A stretch of 64,000 nt of DNA, taken from positions 209,001-273,000 of the forward strand of contig CAUYUJ010016305.1 in the NCBI GenBank assembly GCA_963575745.1, written 5' to 3'. The DNA comes from Prorocentrum cordatum (Eukaryota; Sar; Dinophyceae; Prorocentrales; Prorocentraceae). Every line of letters begins with the position of its first letter. Position 1 is the stretch's first letter. This document shows, piece after piece, positions 20,265-29,940 of the stretch. The notes beneath the pieces were generated by a model that did not search any database, was not told where the DNA came from, and saw only the letters and a list, made by a program, of their open reading frames with translations. The translations under genes and the position numbers were made by a program.

Positions 20265-20288
20265 CCAGAGCGTTCCGGAACGCTCTGG
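20265..20288. repeat. 24-bp perfect palindrome in unit A
   Basis: CCAGAGCGTTCC followed immediately by its reverse complement, no loop. Repeated at 25,676-25,699 in unit B. Confidence 0.85.
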
Positions 20289-20455
20289 GAAGGACGCGGC
20301 GTCCGAGACATCCCCCAGAGCCGCCGGACCTCAGAGGTTCTCGATGTGTCCTCACCCGATGTTGCCCTCGACCTGGCCTCGTCTTACCCTCCCCCCCCCG
20401 AAACGCGCGTGCCGTCCGCATCACGAGCAAAAGGAAACGCCATCATGCAGCAATG

Positions 20456-20586
20456 TTAGGTCGGGCATGTCCCCCTACAGGCGGATTCTGGACGAAAGTA
20501 AAACATAGCCAAGAAATGCACAAACAATTCCCCCAAATAATAACAAATCGTCCCCTGCATATTTTTTGACTACGAGCCCGACTTGA
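20456..20586. mobile_element. MITE family 1, deleted copy in unit A
   Basis: The left TIR begins TTAGGTCGGGCATGTCCCCC and is followed by interior words shared with other copies (ACAAATCGTCCCC, TTTGACTA). Most of the right TIR is deleted, leaving only CCCGACTTGA. Duplicated with the unit at 25,867-25,997. Confidence 0.7.
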
Positions 20587-20712
20587 CAGAAGCGCGGCAC
20601 CAACAGGCCGCAGCGCGCGAGAACCGCGCGGCCCCGTGCGACGGTACTGGCGGGGGGCTGTCCTCGGCGCCTGGCGGCCTGGCCCAGCTTCCCCGACTGC
20701 AGGGGCCCAAAG

Positions 20713-20862
20713 ACACACACACACACACACGCACACGCACACGCACACGCACACGCACACGCACACGCACACGCACACGCACACGCAAACGCACACGCAC
20801 ACGCACACGCACACGCACGCGCACGCGCACGCGCACGCGCACGCGCACGCGCACGCGCACGC
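20713..20862. repeat. CA/CGCA microsatellite at the 5' junction of ORF1, unit A
   Basis: (CA)n grading into (CACG)n and (GCGCAC)n. It ends exactly where homology to copy C begins. The equivalent in B is 26,124-26,270, 4 bp shorter. Upstream sequence AGGGGCCCAAAGACACACAC resembles a word at 19,828-19,845. Confidence 0.9.
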
Positions 20863-20867
20863 GCTCG

Positions 20868-21635
20868 CACAATACGAAGGGCAATGACAGCTGGCGTGAC
20901 AAAGATCGTGGCAATGGTGGTGGACGAGGCAGCTACCACAGGGACCGCAACTATGACTACTACGAAAAGAAGCGTACCCACTCGCCTCGTGAAGGGAGGC
21001 GCCGGCGTTCCCCGTCAACGTCTCCAGACAGCAGGATCGCGAAGGAGCTTGAGAGGGCGAAGAAGCTGGTGCGTGAACACTCACCGACGTACAAGGCGGC
21101 CATTGAGGCGAAGGCGAAGGAGAAGGAGGAGAAGAGGAAGGAGGATATGCTGGAGCAGGGGAAGGTCCTTGCAGAGGCGCTGGGGGAGCGCTTCGAGAAC
21201 GTGCTGAAGGCTGTAGTGCCAGCGGAGCCTGCGGCTCCATCTCCTCCACCGCACTCGCGGACGGCGGGATCTCCCGGGGGATCGACGGTCACGTCTCCGT
21301 GGCCATCAAGATCGTCAGCATTCCCACCGACTCCACCAACTTCAGGGACCATGCGCCGTGGAGTACCAGCAGAAGCACCAGTCGAAGAACCAAGTGAAGT
21401 ATGCACGACCTTGTCAAAAGATCGGGTAAGGTGGATCCAAGCGGAGCTCGGGGGCAATATCAAACTTGGCCAGACCAAGGAGGAGTTCGTCGGGGCAATC
21501 AAAGCGTGCAAAGACAGGAAGGTCACCGACAAGATGAACACGTTGTGGAAGAAGAATGGTGGTCCTCCAGTACTTCCAAGGTCCATCGAGGCGCGCGCGG
21601 CGGGCCTCTTCGAGGCCTTGGTCAACCTAGACTGA
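20868..21635 (+). CDS. ORF1 of the GIY-YIG/RT element, unit A, 5'-truncated
   Basis: About 255 residues from the microsatellite junction to TGA. It starts HNTKGNDSWRDKDRGNGGGRG, then an Arg/Ser/Tyr-rich region with RRRRSPSTSPDS, a charged helix (AKELERAKKLVREHSPTYKA and KAKEKEEKRKEDMLEQGK) likely to form a coiled coil, a Pro/Ser linker, and a C-terminal helical domain with KDRVRWIQAELGG and KTKEEFVGAIKACKDRKV-like sequence. Copy C shows that the natural start was MGKRQSDSSWGG a dozen codons upstream; in A and B this is replaced by the CA repeat. The RG/SR and coiled-coil make-up suits an RNA-binding ORF1 protein, but I recognise no defined family. Confidence 0.55.
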   Translation, partial: HNTKGNDSWRDKDRGNGGGRGSYHRDRNYDYYEKKRTHSPREGRRRRSPSTSPDSRIAKELERAKKLVREHSPTYKAAIEAKAKEKEEKRKEDMLEQGKVLAEALGERFENVLKAVVPAEPAAPSPPPHSRTAGSPGGSTVTSPWPSRSSAFPPTPPTSGTMRRGVPAEAPVEEPSEVCTTLSKDRVRWIQAELGGNIKLGQTKEEFVGAIKACKDRKVTDKMNTLWKKNGGPPVLPRSIEARAAGLFEALVNLD

Positions 21636-22557
21636 TGGGAGTACGGTTCCGACGATGATGGCATGGTCGAGTTGGCTCGAGTTGCATTTCGTGGGAAGAA
21701 AAGAAGTATCATATATCATAGTATTTTTCTGCAATGTTGGTCATAGGTGCTCTGTGTTTTATGCTTGGCATAATGGTTGGGGATCAGAGTGGAAATGGCT
21801 ACTTCAACAGTCTACATTTGCAGATGCTGCTCCAGCGGGTTAAATCGCATGCAGGTCATCGGAGGGCGGCAGAAGATATTGAATTGTTGGGGCGAGCGAC
21901 CAGCCTACCGATCCAAGTTACTTCAAGTGCGTGGCCGGGTATTATCTCTGTCATGTTGTGCGTTGGTGCAGGTATCAAAGGAGCGAGGGGAGCTGTCTTG
22001 TAAATGCCCGTGGAGTTCGCGTGGCGTTCTTTGCTGGTAGTTCGCAGGCGCAGGAGGCTCTTGAAGTGAAGTTGTTACTGAAAGCCTCCCTTTGCTTCGT
22101 CGCTCCTCAGCTTTAGGGCGCGCGCATTATCGCCGCAGCGGGGGGCAGAAACAAGGGTCTGGAGTGCATGCTGGGGCCAAGCACTGAGAGGGCCTCGGAG
22201 TTTGGATCGCGGGATCCTGAGACATATCACTGGCTCAAGCCAGTTTGAGCAGCAGCGCCGCGCGCGGGCATCAGGTGCCCCACCGCGCGCGGCGCAGCCT
22301 GGAGCGGGAGCTCGCTGCTCGGAGGGCGGTTGAAGGAAAAGTCTGTTTACGATTTCTCTTTCGAGGTCCGCATCCATCTCAAGACGCGATCTACCTGTGC
22401 GGAGGCCGACGAGAGCAGCGGCCCGTGCAGTTCTGCATCTCACTGTGTGTCTGCGGCGCTGAGAGTTGTATCTTCGCGGCTCTGGAAGCGTTTCTGGCGG
22501 CAGTGGCCCCATATCATTCATTCATTTATCGGTATTTGACGGTGGTGGTTTAATTCT
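21636..22557 (+). other. Inter-ORF region of unit A
   Basis: Only short frames (60-90 residues) with no resemblance to known domains. It contains a small CTGGCTCAAGCCAG palindrome near 22,226. B equivalent 27,043-27,964. Confidence 0.45.
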
Positions 22558-23529
22558 GTGCACATGCGGGAAAAGGCGAGATTATCGTGGCCATTGCCAT
22601 TGACAACTCCCGAGGGGATACTGGCAGAAATTCAACAGATACGCGCGGCACTTGTGGCGCCGAGTTCAACTGCATTGGAGCGCGTAAGATGTTGGGCCTG
22701 GAGGCAGGCGGGAGATGCAAGCATTCAGAGTATATGTTTTGCCTTGGCGATAACGATTGTCTGTCTTGTTCCTATCGCATGTGCATGGGGTACGGCTAAT
22801 CGCATAAAAGAATTTATGGTGGTGGAACTCTTCGTATCATTGGCAATTCCACGGCTACGAGCAGAGTGTCGACGTGATCAGTTTCCAAAATGGTTGGTGA
22901 GAGTTGCAGGGTGTATGGCGCCATGTGCATTTGAAGAGCTCATGATTTCAGGATCATGTTTTGAATTTCTCCTGCGACAAATTCTCCAAGAAAAGGTCTA
23001 TAAACATGGTGGTGTCGCATATATGCCATGGAGCTCAGCAGGTGTATATATTGGGGGGGCGCCAATGATAAGAGCAACTGGCCCTGGCATCGCCCAGGGG
23101 TGCGCCGAGCATGTGCGGCTACTACTGAGACCAAGGAATCGTGATTCAAACAAAAAACGGGATGTCCAACATAGGAGTGTTGAGTATAGCCAATGTCATG
23201 CCAATTTTTGCGCTGCACTGGCGCGTGTCGCAGCGATGCAGGGCACTTGGATATCGACGGAGGCGCCAGATCTGAATCTAGCGGAGATGAGAGAGGAGAG
23301 GCAGGAAAGAAGGCGAGGACTAACGTTACCAGTACGGCGCGTTCAGAGGCCACGACCACCTCCGCGTTTTCGACGCCCTGGGCCGAGAGGTCAGGGGCCG
23401 CAAGTGTTCCACTTGCTGGATGGATCAGCAGCATGGGCGCGCAGAGTGCCACCAGTGTGGGCGAGCCCGTTGGCGCAGGATTTGGCGATCAAGAAAGAAG
23501 AAAGGATTGTTGGAATACATAGAAAATGA
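22558..23529 (+). CDS. GIY-YIG-like endonuclease ORF, unit A
   Basis: 323 residues, MHMREKARLSWPLPL to IVGIHRK. Residues 60-80 form a hydrophobic segment. From about residue 150 the order YMPWSSAGVYIGGAP, IRATGPGIAQGCAEH, then a basic stretch RPRNRDSNKKRD is compatible with a compact GIY-YIG nuclease (GVY/YIG merged, a following Arg, and Glu-His), as found at one end of Penelope-like and some dinoflagellate RT elements. The C terminus is Arg/Pro-rich. The nuclease would cut target DNA to prime insertion. The next segment of the element continues in other frames, so if one polyprotein existed it is broken. Identification is by pattern only and needs a profile search. Confidence 0.45.
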   Translation: MHMREKARLSWPLPLTTPEGILAEIQQIRAALVAPSSTALERVRCWAWRQAGDASIQSICFALAITIVCLVPIACAWGTANRIKEFMVVELFVSLAIPRLRAECRRDQFPKWLVRVAGCMAPCAFEELMISGSCFEFLLRQILQEKVYKHGGVAYMPWSSAGVYIGGAPMIRATGPGIAQGCAEHVRLLLRPRNRDSNKKRDVQHRSVEYSQCHANFCAALARVAAMQGTWISTEAPDLNLAEMREERQERRRGLTLPVRRVQRPRPPPRFRRPGPRGQGPQVFHLLDGSAAWARRVPPVWASPLAQDLAIKKEERIVGIHRK

Positions 23530-24408
23530 TAGGGCTGAAGCAGTTGCATTATAATGACCTGTATCGTTTTATGATTCGGGAAAAAAGCTGCATCAACAGG
23601 AGAGTTTGGTCCGCTGTGGTCGTTCGCATGGGGGAACAGGCAATTGTGTGCGACGTGGCTTGCAAGAAAGCGCCCAATCGTTCGAATGCCATGGTCGTGG
23701 TGGGCGTGGCAGATAGTGCGGTATATGCATGGGTTGCTTCAAGGAGCGGGTATCCTGGTGGGCCACGTGCCGCGAAAGCTACATTTCAAAGCGAATATTG
23801 AAGTAGTACTCAAACAACAGCGGCTACCCAGTGGTTCTCCGAAGCCGTTGTTGTTGCCGCCAGAGCTCATGCGATGTAAGAAAGTATCGGCGAAATCGAT
23901 TTCGTGTGCGTTGGATCATATAAGGTGCGCGCCAGCGCGCACGTGGTCGCAAAAGCGTGTGAAGATTCAGCCAGCGAGCATAACGTGGAAAGGACTGGCG
24001 AATGGTAACGCAAAGCTTCGATACCTCAATATTGAGAACATCCCAGGTGACAATGTGGCGATGGGCCGAGCAAGTCAAGTACCAAGCCTTCGTGCTGTGG
24101 ATGGCGCATGGAGGCTTCCTGAGAGACCACGCGATCAAGAAGTGGGGAAGCAACTGTGCTCAACATGGCACAAGTGGGCAGCTCAAGCACGTGTGCATGC
24201 GCGTGTTCATGGTATCGGACGTGATATGCTTCGTCATGTTACTGCTCAGTGGCCCCATGAGGAGCGGCCTGTAGGATGGGAAGAACTTGAACAACCTTTA
24301 CGGGTGACCATCAAAGAGAAGAAACTTCTTGTTGGGGATGACCGTAGTTCTACTCGGATGTGGTTTGTTGATGCAGTGGAAGCTCTATTGAAGGATACGG
24401 AGGTATGA
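23526..24408 (+). pseudogene. Linker between GIY-YIG-like ORF and RT, unit A
   Basis: Two overlapping frames (23,526-23,801 and 23,644-24,408). The first starts KQLHYNDLYRFMIREKSC, the second contains HGLLQGAGILVGHVPRKLHF, PPELMRCKKVSAKSISCALD and KWAAQARVHARVHGIGRDML. There is no catalytic motif. It lies where the N-terminal, non-catalytic region of the RT polyprotein is expected. The same frame change occurs in B, so it predates the duplication. Confidence 0.4.
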
Positions 24409-24533
24409 CAGCGATCAGAATTTTCACTAGCACAAGTGCAGCAAGTTCTTCAGGCGAGAGTACTGTGGGGGTTACCCGAATGCTTGCGCAGGAGGGTTAA
24501 GAAAGTTGACCCCGCGCCGAGTATTTTCCACTG

Positions 24534-25338
24534 GTGAAGTCAAGATGTTGGGGGCCAGATGGCGAACCTCATTGTTCATCAGGCCCGTTACACAGATGTT
24601 GGCGCAAGGTCATCGGCACCTCCCGCACGTCGTGCCAAGCCCGTTGGCGAGTCATTGCTCGTGCGATCAGGAGGGTAGTCGCTACATGCCAAGTTTCTGC
24701 TGAAGTGTTCAACCTGGGCACTGTCAGGCAAGAGCGTGAAACCGACATGAACCACCTTCGTTGTCGAGCGTCAGGATCATGTCTGAGGTGTGGCGCGGGC
24801 CTTGCCGCGTCGCTCAGTGTTGTAGTTACTGACATTGACCAGGCGTTTGAGGCTTGCCCAGCGTCGCGGGTCATGCCAAGCTGGTCGGAGTTGCTCCGGA
24901 TCTTCCAGCAACAGCCGCAAAAAACAGTCTTCGTTCGGAAAGGTCGCAAAAACTGCACTCGTCTTGGTCGTGAAGTTTCGGTCAGAGTAGGTGGCTAAGT
25001 ACCGTGGATATGATGTCGAAGGCCCTATTAGCAACATCGCTTATCAATTTTGGCTGCCTGGGGCCGCTGGTTTTTACGTGTGCTGGATTACCGATTGGTG
25101 GTGTAATGTCTATGGTGGCTGTGGCTATTGCGTTGGCTCTAGAAGAGTACAAGTTCGAGGTTGATATCGAGAAAAAACCAGAAGGGATATGCGCGTGCAG
25201 GCCTCGGGGGTCGTGAATGAGTAGCTCGAAAGAGGCATGTTGATGATTTATGTTTGGTTGCTGGGTGCTGGTGCTGCGAATGTCTTCGAAATCTCGCATC
25301 GATCACCTATGTTGAGCAGTTGTCCCCCGTCTCGGATT
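24534..25338 (+). pseudogene. Reverse transcriptase fragment, unit A (3'-truncated)
   Basis: Three frames carry RT blocks in the right order. Frame 24,534-24,998 has SGSCLRCGAGL then SVVVTDIDQAFEACPASRVM (first catalytic Asp, about 24,819-24,850). Frame 25,004-25,216 has VFTCAGLPIGGVMSMVAVAIA, the G-x-P-x-G/S block. The third frame, from 25,233, has RHVDDLCLVAG, the catalytic x-V-D-D motif. A single homopolymer (six A near 24,920) keeps the first frame open longer here than in B. The sequence stops after the VDD block where A joins B. The tyrosine of YVDD is His. Confidence 0.55.
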
Positions 25339-25866
25339 AATGTTTTCCCATGTTTTCCGGGGGGATGACGATTAATTGTGTCTGTGTGTTTGTCCCCGCC
25401 TGATGGATGTCCCCCCGATTGGATTTTTTCGTCGAGCCCACGGGGAAATAAGTAGAATAGTCAGTAGATCTACGTACGGAGCGTTGTAAGCAAGTTACGT
25501 TGAATCGACGGGAGATCCATGTCGGGCCAAATCGATTCTGTAGTCGATCCCGCACTCGAAAGGCAACGAATCCATCCGACACGGACCCTCTCGGGCGCAA
25601 GCTAAAATGGACCGGGGAAGGCCCCTCTTCCCTAAGACCTCCCAAGGACGGGGGTAGGACGAGGATAGATCCGTTCCAGAGCGTTCCGGAACGCTCTGGG
25701 AAGGACGCGGCGTCCGAGACATCCCCCAGAGCCGCCGGACCTCAGAGGTTCTCGATGTGTCCTCACCCGATGTTGCCCTCGACCTGGCCTCGTCTTACCC
25801 TCCCCCCCCCGAAACGCGCGTGCCGTCCGCATCACGAGCAAAAGGAAACGCCATCATGCAGCAATG

Positions 25867-25997
25867 TTAGGTCGGGCATGTCCCCCTACAGGCGGATTCT
25901 GGACGAAAGTAAAACATAGCCAAGAAATGCACAAACAATTCCCCCAAAAAATAACAAATCGCCCCCTGCATATTTTTTGACTACGAGCCCGACTTGA
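25867..25997. mobile_element. MITE family 1, deleted copy in unit B
   Basis: Duplicate of the copy at 20,456-20,586, with two or three substitutions in the interior. Confidence 0.7.
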
Positions 25998-26123
25998 CAG
26001 AAGCGCGGCACCAACAGGCCGCAGCGCGCGAGAACCGCGCGGCCCCGTGCGACGGTACTGGCGGGGGGCTGTCCTCGGCGCCTGGCGGCCTGGCCCAGCT
26101 TCCCCGACTGCAGGGGCCCAAAG

Positions 26124-26270
26124 ACACACACACACACGCACACGCACACGCACACGCACACGCACACGCACACGCACACGCACACGCACACGCAAACGCA
26201 CACGCACACGCACACGCACACGCACGCGCACGCGCACGCGCACGCGCACGCGCACGCGCACGCGCACGCG
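26124..26270. repeat. CA/CGCA microsatellite, unit B
   Basis: Counterpart of 20,713-20,862; lacks two of the leading CA dinucleotides. Confidence 0.9.
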
Positions 26271-26274
26271 CTCG

Positions 26275-27042
26275 CACAATACGAAGGGCAATGACAGCTG
26301 GCGTGACAAAGATCGTGGCAATGGTGGTGGACGAGGCAGCTACCACAGGGACCGCAACTATGACTACTACGAAAAGAAGCGTACCCACTCGCCTCGTGAA
26401 GGGAGGCGCCGGCGTTCCCCGTCAACGTCTCCAGACAGCAGGATCGCGAAGGAGCTTGAGAGGGCGAAGAAGCTGGTGCGTGAACACTCACCGACGTACA
26501 AGGCGGCCATTGAGGCGAAGGCGAAGGAGAAGGAGGAGAAGAGGAAGGAGGATATGCTGGAGCAGGGGAAGGTCCTTGCAGAGGCGCTGGGGGAGCGCTT
26601 CGAGAACGTGCTGAAGGCTGTAGTGCCAGCGGAGCCTGCGGCTCCATCTCCTCCACCGCACTCGCGGACGGCGGGATCTCCCGGGGGATCGACGGTCACG
26701 TCTCCGTGGCCATCAAGATCGTCAGCATTCCCACCGACTCCACCAACTTCAGGGACCATGCGCCGTGGAGTACCAGCAGAAGCACCAGTCGAAGAACCAA
26801 GTGAAGTATGCACGACCTGGTCAAAAGATCGGGTAAGGTGGATCCAAGCGGAGCTCGGGGGCAATATCAAACTTGGCCAGACCAAGGAGGAGTTCGTCGG
26901 GGCAATCAAAGCGTGCAAAGACAGGAAGGTCACCGACAAGATGAACACGTTGTGGAAGAAGAATGGTGGTCCTCCAGTACTTCCAAGGTCCATCGAGGCG
27001 CGCGCGGCGGGCCTCTTCGAGGCCTTGGTCAACCTAGACTGA
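26275..27042 (+). CDS. ORF1, unit B
   Basis: Same 255-residue protein as in unit A with one visible change, Leu to Trp in the CTTLSKDR/CTTWSKDR segment. 5'-truncated by the CA repeat in the same place, so the truncation predates the duplication. Confidence 0.55.
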   Translation, partial: HNTKGNDSWRDKDRGNGGGRGSYHRDRNYDYYEKKRTHSPREGRRRRSPSTSPDSRIAKELERAKKLVREHSPTYKAAIEAKAKEKEEKRKEDMLEQGKVLAEALGERFENVLKAVVPAEPAAPSPPPHSRTAGSPGGSTVTSPWPSRSSAFPPTPPTSGTMRRGVPAEAPVEEPSEVCTTWSKDRVRWIQAELGGNIKLGQTKEEFVGAIKACKDRKVTDKMNTLWKKNGGPPVLPRSIEARAAGLFEALVNLD

Positions 27043-27964
27043 TGGGAGTACGGTTCCGACGATGATGGCATGGTCGAGTTGGCTCGAGTTGCATTTCGTG
27101 GGAAGAAAAGAAGTATCATATATCATAGTATTTTTCTGCAATGTTGGTCATGGGTGCTCTGTGTTTTATGCTTGGCATAATGGTTGGGGATCAGAGTGGA
27201 AATGGCTACTTCAACAGTCTACATTTGCAGATGCTGCTCCAGCGGGTTAAATCGCATGCAGGTCATCGGAGGGCGGCAGAAGATATTGAATTGTTGGGGC
27301 GAGCGACCAGCCTACCGATCCAAGTTACTTCAAGTGCGTGGCCGGGTATTATCTCTGTCATGTTGTGCGTTGGTGCAGGTATCAAAGGAGCGAGGGGAGC
27401 TGTCTTGTAAATGCCCGTGGAGTTCGCGTGGCGTTCTTTGCTGGTAGTTCGCAGGCGCAGGAGGCTCTTGAAGTGAAGTTGTTACTGAAAGCCTCCCTTT
27501 GCTTCGTCGCTCCTCAGCTTTAGGGCGCGCGCATTATCGCCGCAGCGGGGGGCAGAAACAAGGGTCTGGAGTGCATGCTGGGGCCAAGCACTGAGAGGGC
27601 CTCGGAGTTTGGATCGCGGGATCCTGAGACATATCACTGGCTCAAGCCAGTTTGAGCAGCAGCGCCGCGCGCGGGCATCAGGTGCCCCACCGCGCGCGGC
27701 GCAGCCTGGAGCGGGAGCTCGCTGCGCGGAGGGCGGTTGAAGGAAAAGTCTGTTTACGATTTCTCTTTCGAGGTCCGCATCCATCTCAAGACGCGATCTA
27801 CCTGCGCGGAGGCCGACGAGAGCAGCGGCCCGTGCAGTTCTGCATCTCACTGTGTGTCTGCGGCGCTGAGAGTTGTATCTTCACGGCTCTGGAAGCGTTT
27901 CTGGCGGCAGTGGCCCCATATCATTCATTCATTTATCGGTATTTGACGGTGGTGGTTTAATTCT

Positions 27965-28936
27965 GTGCACATGCGGGAAAAGGCGAGATTATCGTGGCCA
28001 TTGCCATTGACAACTCCCGAGGGGATACTGGCAGAAATTCAACAGATACGCGCGGCACTTGCGGCGCCGAGTTCAACTGCATTGGAGCGCGTAAGATGTT
28101 GGGCCTGGAGGCAGGCGGGAGATGCAAGCATTCAGAGTATATGTTATGCCTTGGCGATAACGATTGTCTGTCTTGTTCCTATCGCATGTGCATGGGGTAC
28201 GGCTAACCGCATAAAAGAATTTATGGTGGTGGAACTCTTCGTATCATTGGCAATTCCACGGCTACGAGCAGAGTGTCGACGTGATCAGTTTCCAAAATGG
28301 TTGGTGAGAGTTGCAGGGTGTATGGCGCCATGTGCATTTGAAGAGCTCATGATTTCAGGATCATGTTTTGAATTTCTCCTGCGACAAATTCTCCAAGAAA
28401 AGGTCTATAAACATGGTGGTGTCGCATATATGCCATGGAGCTCAGCAGGTGTATATATTGGGAGGGCGCCAATGATAAGAGCAACTGGCCCTGGCATCGC
28501 CCAGGGGTGCGCCGAGCATGTGCGGCTACTACTGAGACCAAGGAATCGTGATTCAAACAAAAAACGGGATGTCCAACATAGGAGTGTTGAGTATAGCCAA
28601 TGTCATGCCAATTTTTGCGCTGCACTGGCGCGTGTCGCAACGATGCAGGGCACTTGGATATCGACGGAGGCGCCAGATCTGAATCTAGCGGAGATGAGAG
28701 AGGAGATGCAGGAAAGAAAGCGAGGACTAACGTTACCAGTACGGCGCGTTCAGAGGCCACGACCACCTCCGCGTTTTCGACGCCCTGGGCCGAGAGGTCA
28801 GGGGCCGCAAGTGTTCCACTTGCTGGATGGATCAGCAGCATGGGCGCGCAGAGTGCCACCAGTGTGGGCGAGCCCGTTGGCGCAGGATTTGGCGATCAAG
28901 AAAGAAGAAAGGATTGTTGGAATACATAAAAAATGA
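27965..28936 (+). CDS. GIY-YIG-like endonuclease ORF, unit B
   Basis: 323 residues, nearly identical to 22,558-23,529. Differences include VYIGGAP to VYIGRAP inside the putative nuclease and several near the basic C terminus (RQERRRG to MQERKRG). Confidence 0.45.
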   Translation: MHMREKARLSWPLPLTTPEGILAEIQQIRAALAAPSSTALERVRCWAWRQAGDASIQSICYALAITIVCLVPIACAWGTANRIKEFMVVELFVSLAIPRLRAECRRDQFPKWLVRVAGCMAPCAFEELMISGSCFEFLLRQILQEKVYKHGGVAYMPWSSAGVYIGRAPMIRATGPGIAQGCAEHVRLLLRPRNRDSNKKRDVQHRSVEYSQCHANFCAALARVATMQGTWISTEAPDLNLAEMREEMQERKRGLTLPVRRVQRPRPPPRFRRPGPRGQGPQVFHLLDGSAAWARRVPPVWASPLAQDLAIKKEERIVGIHKK

Positions 28937-29815
28937 TAGGGCTGAAGCAGTTGCATTATAATGACCTGTATCGTTTTATGATTCGGGAAAAAAGCTGCAT
29001 CAACAGGAGAGTTTGGTCCGCTGTGGTCGTTCGCATGGGGGAACAGGCAATTGTGTGCGACGTGGCTTGCAAGAAAGCGCCCAATCGTTCGAATGCCATG
29101 GTCGTGATGGGCGTGGCAGATAGTGCGGTATATGCATGGGTTGCTTCAAGAAGCGGGTATCCTGGTGGGCCACGTGCCGCGAAAGCTACATTTCAAAGCG
29201 AATATTGAAGTAGTACTCAAACAACAGCGGCTACCCAGTGGTTCTCCGAAGCCGTTGTTGTTGCCGCCAGAGCTCATGCGATGTAAGAAAGTATCGGCGA
29301 AATCGATTTCGTGTGCGTTGGATCATATAAGGTGCGCGCCAGCGCGCACGTGGTCGCAAGAGCGTGTGAAGATTCAGCCAGCGAGCATAACGTGGAACGG
29401 ACTGGCGAATGGTAACGCAAAGCTTCGATACCTCAATATTGAGAACATCCCAGGTGACAATGTGGCGATGGGCCGAGCAAGTCAAGTACCAAGCCTTCGT
29501 GCTGTGGATGGCGCATGGAGGCTTCCTGAGAGACCACGCGATCAAGAAGTGGGGAAGCAACTGTGCTCAACATGGCACAAGTGGGCAGCTCAAGCACGTG
29601 TGCATGCGCGTGTTCATGGTATCGGACGTGATATGCTTCGTCATGTTACTGCTCAGTGGCCCCATGAGGAGCGGCCTGTAGGATGGGAAGAACTTGAACA
29701 ACCTTTACGGGTGACCATCAAAGAGAAGAAACTTCTTGTTGGGGGTGACCGTAGTTCTACTCGGATGTGGTTTGTTGATGCAGTGGAAGCTCTATTGAAG
29801 GATACGGAGGTATGA
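28933..29815 (+). pseudogene. Linker between GIY-YIG-like ORF and RT, unit B
   Basis: Frames 28,933-29,208 and 29,123-29,815, matching unit A including the frame change between them. Confidence 0.4.
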
Positions 29816-29940
29816 CAGCGATCAGAATTTTCACTAGCACAAGTGCAGCAAGTTCTTCAGGCGAGAGTACTGTGGGGGTTACCCGAATGCTTGCGCAGGA
29901 GGGTTAAGAAAGTTGACCCCGCGCCGAGTATTTTCCACTG

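Larger units (their letters stand above)
19932..25342 (+). repeat. Tandem unit A (5,411 bp)
   Basis: It is homologous along its whole length to unit B, starting at TTTTCCCATGTTTTCCGGGG (19,932 and 25,343). I count roughly two dozen substitutions by eye plus a 4-bp difference in the CA tract and an A6/A7 difference, so identity is above 99%. Homology ends at CGGATT (25,338 in A; 30,746 in B), where A is joined head-to-tail to B. The unit contains a MITE, a CA microsatellite, ORF1, a GIY-YIG-like ORF and a broken RT. Confidence 0.93.

Noticed and set aside
20583-20870. Long His-Thr, Arg-Thr and Ala-His frames in front of ORF1
   Set aside because: They are translations of the CA/CGCA microsatellite; copy C shows that the natural ORF1 starts elsewhere.
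22558-23529. Hydrophobic segment as evidence for a membrane protein
   Set aside because: A single marginal segment; the remainder of the ORF and its context fit a retroelement nuclease better.
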